The notes under the pieces are model-generated. The model had not been told where the DNA came from and made no database searches. It saw only the letters and a program-made list of their open reading frames with translations. From NCBI GenBank assembly GCA_045106735.1, contig JBGCEZ010000013.1, positions 24,745 to 88,744 of the forward strand: 64,000 nucleotides of DNA, read 5' to 3'. Both the position numbers and the translations under genes were made by a program. Origin of the DNA: JBGCEZ01 sp045106735 (GTDB taxonomy: Bacteria; Planctomycetota; Phycisphaerae; Phycisphaerales; SM1A02). Below are positions 41,500 to 50,884 of this stretch, piece after piece (the first letter of the stretch is position 1; the number at the start of each line of letters is the position of its first letter).

Positions 41500-42941
41500 G
41501 CGCCCGAACCCGTTGTGACCAGCGTTTCGACAATGGGCGACGCCGGGGCATCCAACTCGGTGAGATCACGACCGAAGGCTTCCGCCACGCGAATCCCGCT
41601 GCTGGCCCCGTCTTCGTGGAATCCGAAGCCCCAGTACGCCCCGCAATAGCTGATGCCGCGGTGCCGAATCACGTCGGCGTGCTGCGCCTGGGCCGCGGCC
41701 CGCTGCGGCGTATAGAGGGGGTGGGCGTAGCGAAACTCGCCGAGCACCGTGCTCGGGTCGATGCACTCGCGATCGTTGAGGGTGACGCAGAACGAGTGGG
41801 CAGACGTGATCGACTGCAGGTCGTTCATCAGGTACGTCACCCGGGCCGGCTCGCTTGCGGCGGCGGCTTCGGCGGGCACGCGGTAGTTCCAGGCGGCCCA
41901 CGCCCGACGCGATCTCGGCAAGACCGACGCATCGGTATGCAGGATCGCGTCGTTCAGCTGAAAGGGAAACTCTTGCAGCAAGGATCGTTCGAGATCGGTG
42001 GGCGCGTCGAGCATCGACAGTGCCTGGTCTGCGTGGGCGGCAATGATGACGTCGTCGAAACGCTCGGGCGCTTCGGCGTCGGTCTCGACCAGCACGCCGG
42101 GGCCCCCGTGGGCATCGCCTTCGATGCGACGCACCCGACGCACGGGCGTGCCCAGCCGAATCGCGTCGCGGAACGGGGCCACAAGTTGCTCGACGTACGA
42201 ACGCGAACCACCGCGGACCGTGCGCCACAACGGCCGATCTTCGACCTGCAGCATGCGATGGTGCCGCATGAACTCCAGAACGAACCGGATCGGAAATCTT
42301 CCGAATCGATCCGGCGGGCAGGACCAGATCGACGCGCCCATGGGCACGAGGTACGCCTCGGTGAACAGTCGCCCGTATCGGTAGCGTTCGATGAACGCGG
42401 ACACCGACAGACCGTCATCGATCCGGCCGAGAGATTCCTGTTCGGCCAGCCAGGCCGGGCCATCACGATGGAATCGCAAGATGTCCCGGAGCATGCCCAG
42501 AAAACGCGGCGACGCCAGATTGCGACGTTGGGCGAAGACCGTCCCGAGTCGGGTTCCGTTGTATTCGAGCCCCGTTCGATCCACCCGCACGCTGAAACTC
42601 ATCGACGATTCGATGCTCTCAACGCCGAGCCGATCCAACATGCGACTGAAGTTCGGATAGTTCAGCGTGTTGAACACGATGAATCCGGTGTCGATGGCGT
42701 GCGATTCATCGCCCACCTGCACATCGACTGTATTCGAGTGCCCGCCGATCCGATCGTTGGCTTCGTAGACCACCAACTCATGCCCGCGGTGCAACAACCG
42801 AGCCGCGGTCATGCCGGCGATGCCGGTGCCGATGACCGCGATGCGACGCCGCGATGGTTGGCCGCCGTTTAGGCTTCGACCCGTCCCTTCGCCAGCGCTC
42901 GGGCGGGGACCGGATTCAAGTCCCAGATGAGTCCCAGCCAC
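41496..42941 (-). CDS. FAD-dependent amine-oxidase-like oxidoreductase
   Basis: Flavoprotein of about 481 residues. The dinucleotide site is RIAVIGTGIAGMTAARLL, followed by VVYEANDRIGGHSNTV, the NAD(P)-binding Rossmann plus amine oxidase signature. The C-terminus contains SYCGAYWGFGFHEDGA, typical of the group linked to DUF1365 and CFA synthase. No ATG exists near the start; GTG 42941 with an aagg site was chosen, giving a 73-bp overlap with the desaturase gene. Its substrate is not known; a role in lipid methylation or desaturation chemistry is inferred from the cluster. Confidence 0.9.
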   Translation of the reverse strand: MAGTHLGLESGPRPSAGEGTGRSLNGGQPSRRRIAVIGTGIAGMTAARLLHRGHELVVYEANDRIGGHSNTVDVQVGDESHAIDTGFIVFNTLNYPNFSRMLDRLGVESIESSMSFSVRVDRTGLEYNGTRLGTVFAQRRNLASPRFLGMLRDILRFHRDGPAWLAEQESLGRIDDGLSVSAFIERYRYGRLFTEAYLVPMGASIWSCPPDRFGRFPIRFVLEFMRHHRMLQVEDRPLWRTVRGGSRSYVEQLVAPFRDAIRLGTPVRRVRRIEGDAHGGPGVLVETDAEAPERFDDVIIAAHADQALSMLDAPTDLERSLLQEFPFQLNDAILHTDASVLPRSRRAWAAWNYRVPAEAAAASEPARVTYLMNDLQSITSAHSFCVTLNDRECIDPSTVLGEFRYAHPLYTPQRAAAQAQHADVIRHRGISYCGAYWGFGFHEDGASSGIRVAEAFGRDLTELDAPASPIVETLVTTGSGA

Positions 42942-43825
42942 TGCATCACCTTCAAACCGTAGTAGGTGGGATCGATTTCCCACCAGAAGAAGCCCTGCCG
43001 CGTTGCCGCGGGATAGTGATGATGATTGTTGTGCCATCCTTCGCCCAGCGTGATGAGCGCGAGGATCAGATTGTTCCGGCTGTCATCAGTGGTCGCGTAG
43101 CGGCGACTGCCCCAGGTGTGGGCAAGGCTGTTGATCGTGTACGTCCCGTGGTAGCACGCCACCGTCGAGATCACGAAGCCCCAGACGAACAACTGCCAAC
43201 CGCTCGTGCCCAGGCCGGGGGCGAAGGCTTCGAGCAGCGCGCCGAGGCCGAAGAGGCCGCCAGCGAGCAAAGCAGGAATCAACCAGTCGAAACGGTCGAG
43301 CAGCAAGAGTTCCCGGTACCGCGACCAGTCCCGCACCAGGCGTTCGTTGGTCGTGAAACCGGCTTTGGTCATGAACCAGCCCATGTGGGCCATCCAGAAG
43401 CCGTGCTGCTCGGGCGAGTGGAGATCGGTCGGATCGTCCGAGTGCTTGTGATGATGTCGGTGGTGCGCCGCCCACCACATCGGCCCCCGTTGCGCCGCGG
43501 ATGCACCGAGTACGGCCATCAAGAACTGCGTCGGGCGACTCGTGCGGAATGTTCGGTGCGAGAAGTACCGGTGGTAGAAGCCGGTGATCGCGAACATCCG
43601 AAGAACGTACAGGCCGACCGCGACGGCCAGGGCGATCCAAGAAAACCCCACCCAGATCACGGCCAGGCACGCCAGATGGAGGGCGATAAACGGGGCGCAT
43701 CGCACCCAGTCGATCCGGTGATCGTCGGCCGGATCTTCGCTCGGCTTCACCTCACGAGCGGAGGTGTCAAACCAGGCAAACACTCGCCGAATGGCGCCCC
43801 GTTGGGTTGGTGAGGATTCGGACAC
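42869..43825 (-). CDS. acyl-CoA/acyl-lipid delta-9-type fatty acid desaturase
   Basis: Membrane di-iron desaturase of about 318 residues. All three histidine boxes are visible: HRYFSH, HHRHHHKH and HNNHHHYP. Four membrane helices surround them. GTG 43825 with a ggag site was preferred; the frame stays open to 43999 but has a shadow-like composition. It heads the lipid cluster and would supply the double bond that CFA-type enzymes modify, a coherent order of reactions. The N-terminal 45 residues are polar. Confidence 0.92.
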   Translation of the reverse strand: MSESSPTQRGAIRRVFAWFDTSAREVKPSEDPADDHRIDWVRCAPFIALHLACLAVIWVGFSWIALAVAVGLYVLRMFAITGFYHRYFSHRTFRTSRPTQFLMAVLGASAAQRGPMWWAAHHRHHHKHSDDPTDLHSPEQHGFWMAHMGWFMTKAGFTTNERLVRDWSRYRELLLLDRFDWLIPALLAGGLFGLGALLEAFAPGLGTSGWQLFVWGFVISTVACYHGTYTINSLAHTWGSRRYATTDDSRNNLILALITLGEGWHNNHHHYPAATRQGFFWWEIDPTYYGLKVMQWLGLIWDLNPVPARALAKGRVEA

Positions 43826-44188
43826 GGGAAGCTGCTCCGAGGGTGATCGACTGGACGATAGGCCCAAAGACGATCTCGTTCCTGATCCGGGATCCTCTTC
43901 ACGGGAAGAGGCTCCGGCCACGGGAGTTCGCCCCGACCGGTGATGCCGGTTGCGGCGTATCCAGTACTTCTCTTGGCCGGACGTCGGATGAGATTCCAAC
44001 GACGCCCGCAGTCCAGCACCTCTGGCTGACCCGAGGGCGTGGCCTCAGTGTCAGGTTCTACCATGTTCGGACTTCGTTGGTGCCGAAACGCCGGCCGGCC
44101 CAAGGAACTGATCCCGCGTGGGCAGCCCCGGACGGGGAACGAATTCGCGGGCACGGATGGCGGCCCCAAGCTGGCGACGAAAAACCCG
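43826..44188. other. 363-bp divergent region, desaturase/glycosyltransferase
   Basis: Should hold promoters for the lipid cluster and the glycosyltransferase. A small hairpin cctcttc-acgg-gaagagg lies at 43894-43911. No clear sigma-E or ChrR-type site could be identified by eye, and no convincing small gene was found. Confidence 0.5.
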
Positions 44189-45004
44189 ATGAACGCTGCT
44201 CAAATCCCCAATTCGTCCGCTTCGGAATCCAGCCCCCCCCCGCTGAGCGTGATCGTTCCCGCTTGGAACGAGGAGGCCAGTATCACCGCGACGATCCAGG
44301 CCATCGTCGCCGCCACCGATCGACACGCCCCGGGGGCCGAAATCATCGTGGTCGACGACGATTCCTCCGACCAAACCGCCGCCCGGGCCACTGCCGCGGG
44401 CGCTCGAGTCCTGCCCGTCGCCCGCCGCCACATCGCCGCCGTCCGGAATGAAGGCGCCGCGGTGGCCCGGTCCGATCGCCTTCTGTTCGTCGACGCCGAC
44501 ACCATCGTGAGTCCGGAGGCCGTCCGGGCGGCCCTGGATGCCCTGGACGCCGGCTGGGTCGGCGGCGGTGCCCGGGTCGTCTTCGACCGGCGGGTCCCGT
44601 TCTGGGCCGGCTTCGTCCTCTGGGGCGTGATGGTGACCAGCCGGGCCCTGCGTCTGGCCACGGGCTGCTTCGTGTTCTGCCGGGCGGAAGACTTTCACGC
44701 CGTCGACGGCTTCGACGAAACGCTCTACGCGACCGAGGAAATCGCCCTCTCGGCCGCCCTCAAACGCCGCGGCCGATTCGGCATCGTCGCGGCCACGGTG
44801 ACCACCAGCGCACGCAAAGTCGAGACCTACGGCATGTGGCGGACGATGAAACTGATGCTGCGGGTCGCGACGCGCGGCCCGGGGACGCTGCGCAGCCGCG
44901 AGGGGCTCGAGGTGTGGTACGGCGATGGGGACGCCGTGCCGCGCGAGACCGAGTCGATCAGCGAAGCCCGGGCCACGCCGCTCCGTCCGAAACTGCCGCG
45001 GTAA
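44189..45004 (+). CDS. family 2 glycosyltransferase
   Basis: GT-A fold glycosyltransferase of 271 residues from ATG 44189. Motifs: SVIVPAWNEEASI, the VDDDSSDQT region, and the metal site DADTI. A hydrophobic segment (GFVLWGVMVTSRALRL) suggests membrane association. Sugar donor and acceptor are unknown. The 3' end overlaps the converging aldo/keto reductase gene by 47 bp. Confidence 0.88.
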   Translation: MNAAQIPNSSASESSPPPLSVIVPAWNEEASITATIQAIVAATDRHAPGAEIIVVDDDSSDQTAARATAAGARVLPVARRHIAAVRNEGAAVARSDRLLFVDADTIVSPEAVRAALDALDAGWVGGGARVVFDRRVPFWAGFVLWGVMVTSRALRLATGCFVFCRAEDFHAVDGFDETLYATEEIALSAALKRRGRFGIVAATVTTSARKVETYGMWRTMKLMLRVATRGPGTLRSREGLEVWYGDGDAVPRETESISEARATPLRPKLPR

Positions 45005-45947
45005 ATCGGCCAACCATTCGATCAAAGACGCTGGCCGGCAGCGGGCCGGCGGCGGCCGCCGCGAGGTTCGCGTGGACGTGGTCGTGGCGCGTGGTGCCGA
45101 CGATCGCGACGGAGACGCCCGGAACCGACAGGGTGAAACGCAGGGCCAAGGCCGGCCACGTTCGATCAGGATCGTTCGGATCCAGGCCCGCTTCGTCGGC
45201 GCCCAATTCGGCCAACGCTCCGGGCTCGGCCAAGCCCATTGCCACGAAGCGTTCGGCGTACGGCGCGGCGTAGTTCGCGTACTGCTCGTACTGCCCCGCT
45301 CCCTTCCACGGCGCGTTGGCGATCGGACGCTTGGCCATCACGCCGAGTCCGTGAGACGCAGCGACGGCCAGGCCTTCGCCGATGTTCGCCTGATCGCAGA
45401 GGCTGACCGAGGTCTGGATCACGTCGATGTCCGGCTGCGACGCCGCCCACGTCAGCGCTGCGCCATCGCCGGAATACCCCACGTGCCGGATGGCTCCGGC
45501 ATCGCGCAGTTCGACGAGCGCGCCAAGCGCGTCGCCAGCTTCCAATACGTCTTGCTCACAAGAGTGCAACAACATCACGTCGATGACGTCGGTGTGCAGC
45601 CGCTGAAGGCTGCGTTCGACCGACGCACGAATGAGTTCCGGCGACCATGCCGGGGCGTCGACCTCATCGATCGCGTGCCCGCACTTGCTGACCAGCGTGA
45701 ACGCGTCGCGCCGGTCGGCGATCGTGCGCCCGATCATCGCCTCCGACCCGCGGTACATCGCGGCGGTATCAATCAAGTTCACGCCAGCGTCGAGCAGCCC
45801 GCCGAGCACGCGGCCCGCCTCGGCGTGCTCCGTCTCGAGGACGCCGATGGGAGCCCCGCCGAAACCAAGCGGCGAGACGGCCGAACGGACCGCACCAAAC
45901 GGGCGGTGGTCGTCAGGCGACAGCACGGGAGTCGAAGCGTCGGGCAT
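44958..45947 (-). CDS. aldo/keto reductase
   Basis: NADPH-dependent oxidoreductase of the aldo/keto reductase superfamily, 329 residues from ATG 45947. The catalytic set is seen: Asp and Tyr in DTAAMYRGSEAMIG, Lys in LVSKCGH, and His in MLLHSCEQD. The C-terminal cofactor motif is IVGTTRHDHVHANL. Start has an aagggaag site. Substrate not known. It converges on the glycosyltransferase gene and is 35 bp downstream of the glutamine amidotransferase gene. Confidence 0.93.
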   Translation of the reverse strand: MPDASTPVLSPDDHRPFGAVRSAVSPLGFGGAPIGVLETEHAEAGRVLGGLLDAGVNLIDTAAMYRGSEAMIGRTIADRRDAFTLVSKCGHAIDEVDAPAWSPELIRASVERSLQRLHTDVIDVMLLHSCEQDVLEAGDALGALVELRDAGAIRHVGYSGDGAALTWAASQPDIDVIQTSVSLCDQANIGEGLAVAASHGLGVMAKRPIANAPWKGAGQYEQYANYAAPYAERFVAMGLAEPGALAELGADEAGLDPNDPDRTWPALALRFTLSVPGVSVAIVGTTRHDHVHANLAAAAAGPLPASVFDRMVGRFTAAVSDGAAWPGLR

Positions 45948-45982
45948 GGCGCTTCCCTTTCGGGCCGCGACGCCCGAGCGAT

Positions 45983-46741
45983 TCAGTGATGGATGTCCTT
46001 GGCGATGCCGGCGAAGCGGCGATCCAGCGGCATCACCAACAGGGCGATCCGCTCGAAGAGCCGGTCGTTGATCCGGGCCATCGCTGGCCAGTGGCGTTCG
46101 GTGTCCGCGTCGATCTTCTCGCGGCTTTGGCCGGAATCGGCGACGTCGCCGGGTTCCGCGTCGCACCATTGACCGAGCCGGTCAGCGTGGGATTCGGGGT
46201 GGTACTGGATCCCGTAGGTGCGAAGTCCGCTGCGCCAGACCTGCACGGGGCAGAGCTCGCTGCGGGCGAGGACCTCGGCTCCCTCGGGCACTTCAGAGAC
46301 GTGCCACCGGTGGGCCTGCAACTGCACCGCCGACCACGGGGCCCCGGCGAAAATCGGATCGTCGCGTCCGGCCGGCGTCAGGTCGACGTCGTGCCAGCCA
46401 AGTTCGATGCCCGGATCGCCAAGCCGTTCCACCGTGCCGCCGAGGGCCCGGGCGAGCAACTGGTTGCCGAGGCAGATCCCGACGACGGGACGATCGGTCT
46501 CGTGGGCCTGGCGGAGCAATGCGAGCTCGCCGGTCATCCAGGGATGCTCGGCCTCGGCTGCGGCCGTGACCTCCATCGGCCCGCCGAAGCTGACGACGGC
46601 GTCGATGCCATCGAGGTCGTTCGGCAGCGCGTCACCGGCGTGGAGCCGGCGAACCTCGAGCCGATGGCCTTGGTCGCGGAGGATGGTCCCGAAGCGGTCG
46701 GCCCGGGCCATGTCGGAATGTTCAAGAATGAGCGTCGCCAT
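45983..46741 (-). CDS. class I glutamine amidotransferase-like protein
   Basis: Protein of 252 residues from ATG 46741 (MATLILEHSDMARAD). The nucleophile elbow GICLGNQLLARALGG carries the active Cys, and the catalytic His-Glu pair is in YGIQYHPESH. This is the GMP-synthase-like stand-alone GATase group. No amination partner is adjacent, so it may act alone as a glutamine or gamma-glutamyl hydrolase. The frame upstream of the ATG contains a translated 12-bp array and is not believed. Confidence 0.9.
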   Translation of the reverse strand: MATLILEHSDMARADRFGTILRDQGHRLEVRRLHAGDALPNDLDGIDAVVSFGGPMEVTAAAEAEHPWMTGELALLRQAHETDRPVVGICLGNQLLARALGGTVERLGDPGIELGWHDVDLTPAGRDDPIFAGAPWSAVQLQAHRWHVSEVPEGAEVLARSELCPVQVWRSGLRTYGIQYHPESHADRLGQWCDAEPGDVADSGQSREKIDADTERHWPAMARINDRLFERIALLVMPLDRRFAGIAKDIHH

Positions 46742-47056
46742 GGCGCGAAGGGTAGCACCCTGGCCGGAACCTGTCCTGCCGTGGGGTTCTCCCGGGGGGC
46801 GATGCGAGGACCAGACGGTCGCCCAGGCGGTGGGCCAGGCGGTGGGCCAGGCGGTGGGCCAGACGTGGCCAGACGTGGCCAGACGCCCCGCGAAACGCCC
46901 TCCGCGAAAGGCCTTTCCGAGCGGCCCCGCGGAAAGCACTGCGAGAGGCTCGCCCCGAGCGGCGGCCTCAACGCCGACGCTGGGGCGGGCGATGGCCGGG
47001 AGTGGCGGGTCCTGGGGCCCGATCGCCCCGCAACCGCTCCGATCAGCCGCTGCCCG
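46742..47056. other. 315-bp intergenic region with repeats
   Basis: Contains three 12-bp units (caggcggtgggc, about 46824-46860), then 10-bp units (cagacgtggc), and a small palindrome aaaggccttt at 46907-46916. It should contain the promoter of the amidotransferase and the 3' flank of the methyltransferase. No credible gene seen. Confidence 0.6.
46824..46860. repeat. 12-bp tandem array, three units, intergenic
   Basis: Units caggcggtgggc, followed by two 10-bp units. The core gcggtgggc is shared with the array at 2090-2137. Confidence 0.85.
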
Positions 47057-47731
47057 TCAGCTTCCGGCGGCGGATTCGACGTCGGCCCGATCATCCCCGT
47101 CGTGCAGCATCGCGATGGTCGCGTCGTGGCCGTCCAGGTAGAGCTGGTCGAACCGGACACGGCTGGTCCGGGCCAAGGCCCAGTCGAGCCAGTCGATGGT
47201 CGGGAACCGCCGGGCCGGAGCGAGCTCGCGCGCTTCCCAGCGTTCGTGGGGCCGATCGGAGAGGAAGTTGAACACGATGCCGTGGGCCGCGTGGGCGAAG
47301 CAGCGAGAGACGAGATCGCGGGCCACGTCCACGTCCATGGTGTTCAGCGTCCCCGAAATGCAGACCACGTCGGCCGGCCACGCGGTCAAGGCGGCAGGAT
47401 CGTTGAGCAAGTCGGCAACTTGGAAGGTGCACCGCGGCAGGTCTCGTCCCGAGGCGCGCTCGACCATCTCGGGAACCGCGTCGATCCCGAGGAACGCGTC
47501 GAAGACGACGCCGCGCTCCATGAGCCGGGCGGCCAAGTCCCCCTGGCCACAGCCAAGGTCAAGGATGCGGCGGCCTTCCAGCGGCAGCAGCTCGTCCATG
47601 ACGTCGAATCGCAAAATCTGCGTCGCGCGGCTCCCCCAGAGGGTCGCGGCGAAGCCCGCGCCGTGGCGACGGACAGCCTCCTGGTAAGGAGCCAGGTACG
47701 CGGGATCGGATCCGGTGGGTTCGGCGTGCAT
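47057..47731 (-). CDS. class I SAM-dependent methyltransferase
   Basis: Protein of 224 residues from ATG 47731. SAM motif ILDLGCGQGDLAARL; an acidic loop FLGIDAVPEMVERA; post-core ISGTLNTMD. No domain that reveals the substrate. It is divergent from the DUF4159 gene, with 263 bp between them. Methyltransferases of this type are often assigned only as class I. Confidence 0.88.
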   Translation of the reverse strand: MHAEPTGSDPAYLAPYQEAVRRHGAGFAATLWGSRATQILRFDVMDELLPLEGRRILDLGCGQGDLAARLMERGVVFDAFLGIDAVPEMVERASGRDLPRCTFQVADLLNDPAALTAWPADVVCISGTLNTMDVDVARDLVSRCFAHAAHGIVFNFLSDRPHERWEARELAPARRFPTIDWLDWALARTSRVRFDQLYLDGHDATIAMLHDGDDRADVESAAGS

Positions 47732-47994
47732 GCCGGGATGCTATCGGCTTCCCCCGGCCGGCGGATGGCAACGACGTGAGACCGCTCGGCCGCCGCCGCG
47801 GCGCCGGCACCAATGACGCGATCGCTGGCCGCTGGCCGATCAGCCAGCGCGTTTGGGCTGGTGGCCAGCGCTTGGGCCACGTTTCACGGAATTGGGGTTC
47901 AGACGGCGTAGGTTCGGGCGGCAGTGGGCGTCCGGCAACCGGACCCCGTGCGTTGGTTTCGGGCCGCACGCGGCCAGCAATGGGAAGGCAAACG
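47732..47994. other. divergent region with short dyads
   Basis: 263 bp between divergent genes. A dyad gctggc-cgatca-gccagc lies at 47831-47848 next to other gctggcc copies. Promoters are expected but none could be named by eye. Confidence 0.45.
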
Positions 47995-50733
47995 ATGTTC
48001 AAGGCCCACCGTCAGGAACGAGGCGTACCGCCCGCCGCGCGGGCAACTGGCCCGCGCAGCGCGCCCCTTGTCTGCGTCATGGCCATGGTTTTCAGCGTTC
48101 TCCCGACGACCATGGCGGCCGCATCCGGGGCGGCCGCCGGTCTCGGGAGGACAGCTTCGGACTCGGCGTCGACGTCAGCCTCGAATCCTCCGCCAATTGA
48201 TGACCGCCAAGTCGCCGCCGCCGTCGACGCCCTTTGCGCGGAACTCCTGCGCCGCGCCCATCCCGAGCATGGCTGGGATCCGCCGCGCTGGTCGGCGGCG
48301 GATGGCAGCATCTACCAGACGGGCGGGTATTCGGCGCTGGTGGCCCTGGCCTTGGTGCGGGCCGGCACGCCGCTCCAGACGCCGGCGCTCCGGGCCGTCG
48401 TCGAACAACTCGAACGCATGCCGATGCGCGGCACGTATGCGATCGCCACCCGGGCGTCGCTCTGGGCCGAATTGCCGCCCCGCTACCACGACCGACTGGT
48501 GGCCGATGTCGACGCCTTGCACCGGGCGTTCGACGTTGCTCGCCGTGGCTGGAACTACGCCATCGATGCCCCGGGCGGTCGGCGCGACCATTCTCTCCGG
48601 CAGTTCGCCGCCTTGGCCTTGTGGGATGCCGCCGCGCGCGGCGTTCCGACCCCGCCGCGCCTGTGGGCCGAAGTCGAAGCCGCGTTCGTGTCGTCGCAGG
48701 ACGCCGAGGGAGGATGGAACTACACCGAGAATGCCGCGCCGGCCCGCGGCAGCATGACGGCCGCGGCCATCGCCACCCTGATCATGGCCGAGGACCACGT
48801 GCCGCCATCGACGAACGGCCGACGGTCTCGACGTGCATCGGCGGACGACGAACGGCGCCGCGCCAGGCGGGACGCGATCCGGCGCGGCCTCGACTGGCTG
48901 GACGGATCCTTCGATCCGTCACGGAATCCGGGCACCGGGCGATGGTTCAGCTACTACGCGTACGCCGTCGAACGGGTTGGCCTGGCGACCGGGCGCACCC
49001 ACTTTGGCCGCGAAGCGTGGTTTCCGGCCTTGGCCGCCACGACCATCCAGCGCACCTGCCGCACCGACGAAGACGGAACGCTCGTGGGGCGACGGGACCG
49101 ACGAACCGTCGACCTTGCGTTCGGGCTCTTGCTCTTGTCTCGGGGACGGGTTCCCTTGGTCGCCGGCAAGCTCGTCGTCCCCGGCAATCCGGCAGGGAAC
49201 ACGCCGAGGGACGTTGGGGCGCTCGCCCGTGCGGCCGACCGTGCCCTCGAAGCCGACCACGGATGGATCGAGGTACCGGCCGATCGCTCCGTCGACGCAT
49301 GGCTGCGCGCGCCGCTTCTGGTGTCAAGTGGCCGCGAAGCGCTCCAATTCGCGGGCGACGCCGAGGCGCAAGACGACGATGGCCCGCACGCCGTCGACAA
49401 CCGCGCCATGTCCGTGGAGTCGTTCCAGCGACGCCTCCGCGCATTCATCGACCGCGGCGGCGTCCTCCTGGTCGTCGACCGCGGGTCCGGCCGCCATCGA
49501 CGAAGCCTGCTCCAGCAGCTGATGGCCACGCATCCGCACCTGCAGGTTGAGCGAGCGAGCGCCGAGCATCCCGTGCACCGTTTTCACCGCCGGCCGCGCC
49601 GCCGTGTGCCGGTCGACTTCGTGCACGATGGGGCGAGAACCGTCGCGATTCTGGTTTCCGGCGACGGATGGCTCGCCGACCCGCCGGCCGCCGCGAGTCC
49701 GACCAGCCGCTCGGCACGGGGGCGGTCGCCGGCCACGCCGCCGTCGGCCCCCAAACCCACGCCACAGGAAACCGTGCTGATGAACTGCCTGTTGGCCCTG
49801 GTCGATGACGTCCCGCTCCGTCCGCGGCTCGCCCCGGTCGCCTGGCCGGATGCGGCGGCGTTCGACCTCGCGGCTGCGGGATCATTGACGACATCCCGAA
49901 CGCGCCCCGATCCGGCGACGAACGCGAGCCCGGTCACGTGTCTGAACCACCCAAGGGCGTGGCCCGGCGACGCCGCCGCCGAACAGGCCTTGCTGCATCG
50001 CCTTGCGTCGGACGGTCCGGCGCCGGCGAGCGATTCGGCTTCCGCTCGCGTCTCCGCCGCCCCGGGCCTGTTGATTGTCTCCGGAACGAAGTGGAACCTC
50101 GGCGCAGATCGGGACGCCAAGGCCAGCACGGGCGATGCCGCCGACGTCGATGCACTCATCGACTCGGCCATCGACGCCGCCGCCGGGCGAACCATCCTGT
50201 TCACGACCGCCGGCGGACACGGCGATTTCAGCCGCGTGGTCGAAGCGCTGGTGCGCCGAAAATCCGGCGCCGAACCACGCCGCGGAGGAATGATGACATG
50301 GCTGCGCGGACCGCTTCCCCAATCCGCTGGCGATTCCGATTCCCATGCCGATGCCGATGCCGATGCCGAAAACGTTGACAACGCCGGAACGACCAAGTCG
50401 AGAACCGCCGACGGCAAGGCGCCCGCCAGTGAACGCTTCGCAGACGACACGAACAAGGCAGCGATCCACGACGCTTTCGGCGACCTCCGTCGCGTGCGGT
50501 TCTCCGCCGCCGCCCGCGTCGAGACCGGTCCACGCCCTGCAGCCCCGCGCTTGACGCGCATCGACGTCCCGTCCGCCGTCGATGGCGAGCCACCCGTCCG
50601 GATCGTCTTCTCGCACGACGATCTCCTCGTGGCCCAACTCGGCCGCGGGCAACTCGGCCGCCGCGGCCCGGTGCCGGACGATGCCGCGCGACTGCTTTCC
50701 GCCCTCGTGCGGCGCCCGCTCCCGGATGAATGA
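47995..50733 (+). CDS. prenyltransferase-like/DUF4159 exported protein
   Basis: Protein of 912 residues from ATG 47995 with a gggaagg site. A signal-peptide-like stretch (residues of about 24-50) is followed by alpha-toroid repeats of the squalene cyclase/prenyltransferase type (YQTGGYSALVALAL, AEGGWNYTEN, RWFSYYAYAVERVGLA). A DUF4159 domain (about residues 450-620, with FIDRGGVLLVVDRGS) comes next, and then a less conserved region with a HADADADA repeat. This architecture is common in planctomycetes and its function is unknown; the N-terminal fold may bind a protein or lipid rather than act as an enzyme. Confidence 0.85.
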   Translation: MFKAHRQERGVPPAARATGPRSAPLVCVMAMVFSVLPTTMAAASGAAAGLGRTASDSASTSASNPPPIDDRQVAAAVDALCAELLRRAHPEHGWDPPRWSAADGSIYQTGGYSALVALALVRAGTPLQTPALRAVVEQLERMPMRGTYAIATRASLWAELPPRYHDRLVADVDALHRAFDVARRGWNYAIDAPGGRRDHSLRQFAALALWDAAARGVPTPPRLWAEVEAAFVSSQDAEGGWNYTENAAPARGSMTAAAIATLIMAEDHVPPSTNGRRSRRASADDERRRARRDAIRRGLDWLDGSFDPSRNPGTGRWFSYYAYAVERVGLATGRTHFGREAWFPALAATTIQRTCRTDEDGTLVGRRDRRTVDLAFGLLLLSRGRVPLVAGKLVVPGNPAGNTPRDVGALARAADRALEADHGWIEVPADRSVDAWLRAPLLVSSGREALQFAGDAEAQDDDGPHAVDNRAMSVESFQRRLRAFIDRGGVLLVVDRGSGRHRRSLLQQLMATHPHLQVERASAEHPVHRFHRRPRRRVPVDFVHDGARTVAILVSGDGWLADPPAAASPTSRSARGRSPATPPSAPKPTPQETVLMNCLLALVDDVPLRPRLAPVAWPDAAAFDLAAAGSLTTSRTRPDPATNASPVTCLNHPRAWPGDAAAEQALLHRLASDGPAPASDSASARVSAAPGLLIVSGTKWNLGADRDAKASTGDAADVDALIDSAIDAAAGRTILFTTAGGHGDFSRVVEALVRRKSGAEPRRGGMMTWLRGPLPQSAGDSDSHADADADAENVDNAGTTKSRTADGKAPASERFADDTNKAAIHDAFGDLRRVRFSAAARVETGPRPAAPRLTRIDVPSAVDGEPPVRIVFSHDDLLVAQLGRGQLGRRGPVPDDAARLLSALVRRPLPDE

Positions 50734-50884
50734 TGGGGGTGCCCCCCCGCGCTCGCGAGCACGCCATCCGCGTCGGTCGAAGCCGAGGCGACGGCCGCCG
50801 AACGGCGGATTGAATCAACGCCGGGGGCGGCGCGGAATTCGGCTGCGGGTTCAACTCTTGAACGGAGCGCCGGACTCGGTGCTG
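50734..50884. terminator. GC-rich region between converging DUF4159 and recQ genes
   Basis: A ggggg/ccccc element follows the DUF4159 stop and a perfect palindrome gctcgcgagc lies at 50751-50760. They could form terminator structures. No gene seen in these 151 bp. Confidence 0.35.

Noticed and set aside
45986..47779. 597-codon plus-strand frame over the amidotransferase and methyltransferase
   Set aside because: It crosses two well-supported minus-strand genes and a repeat-rich spacer; no motif.
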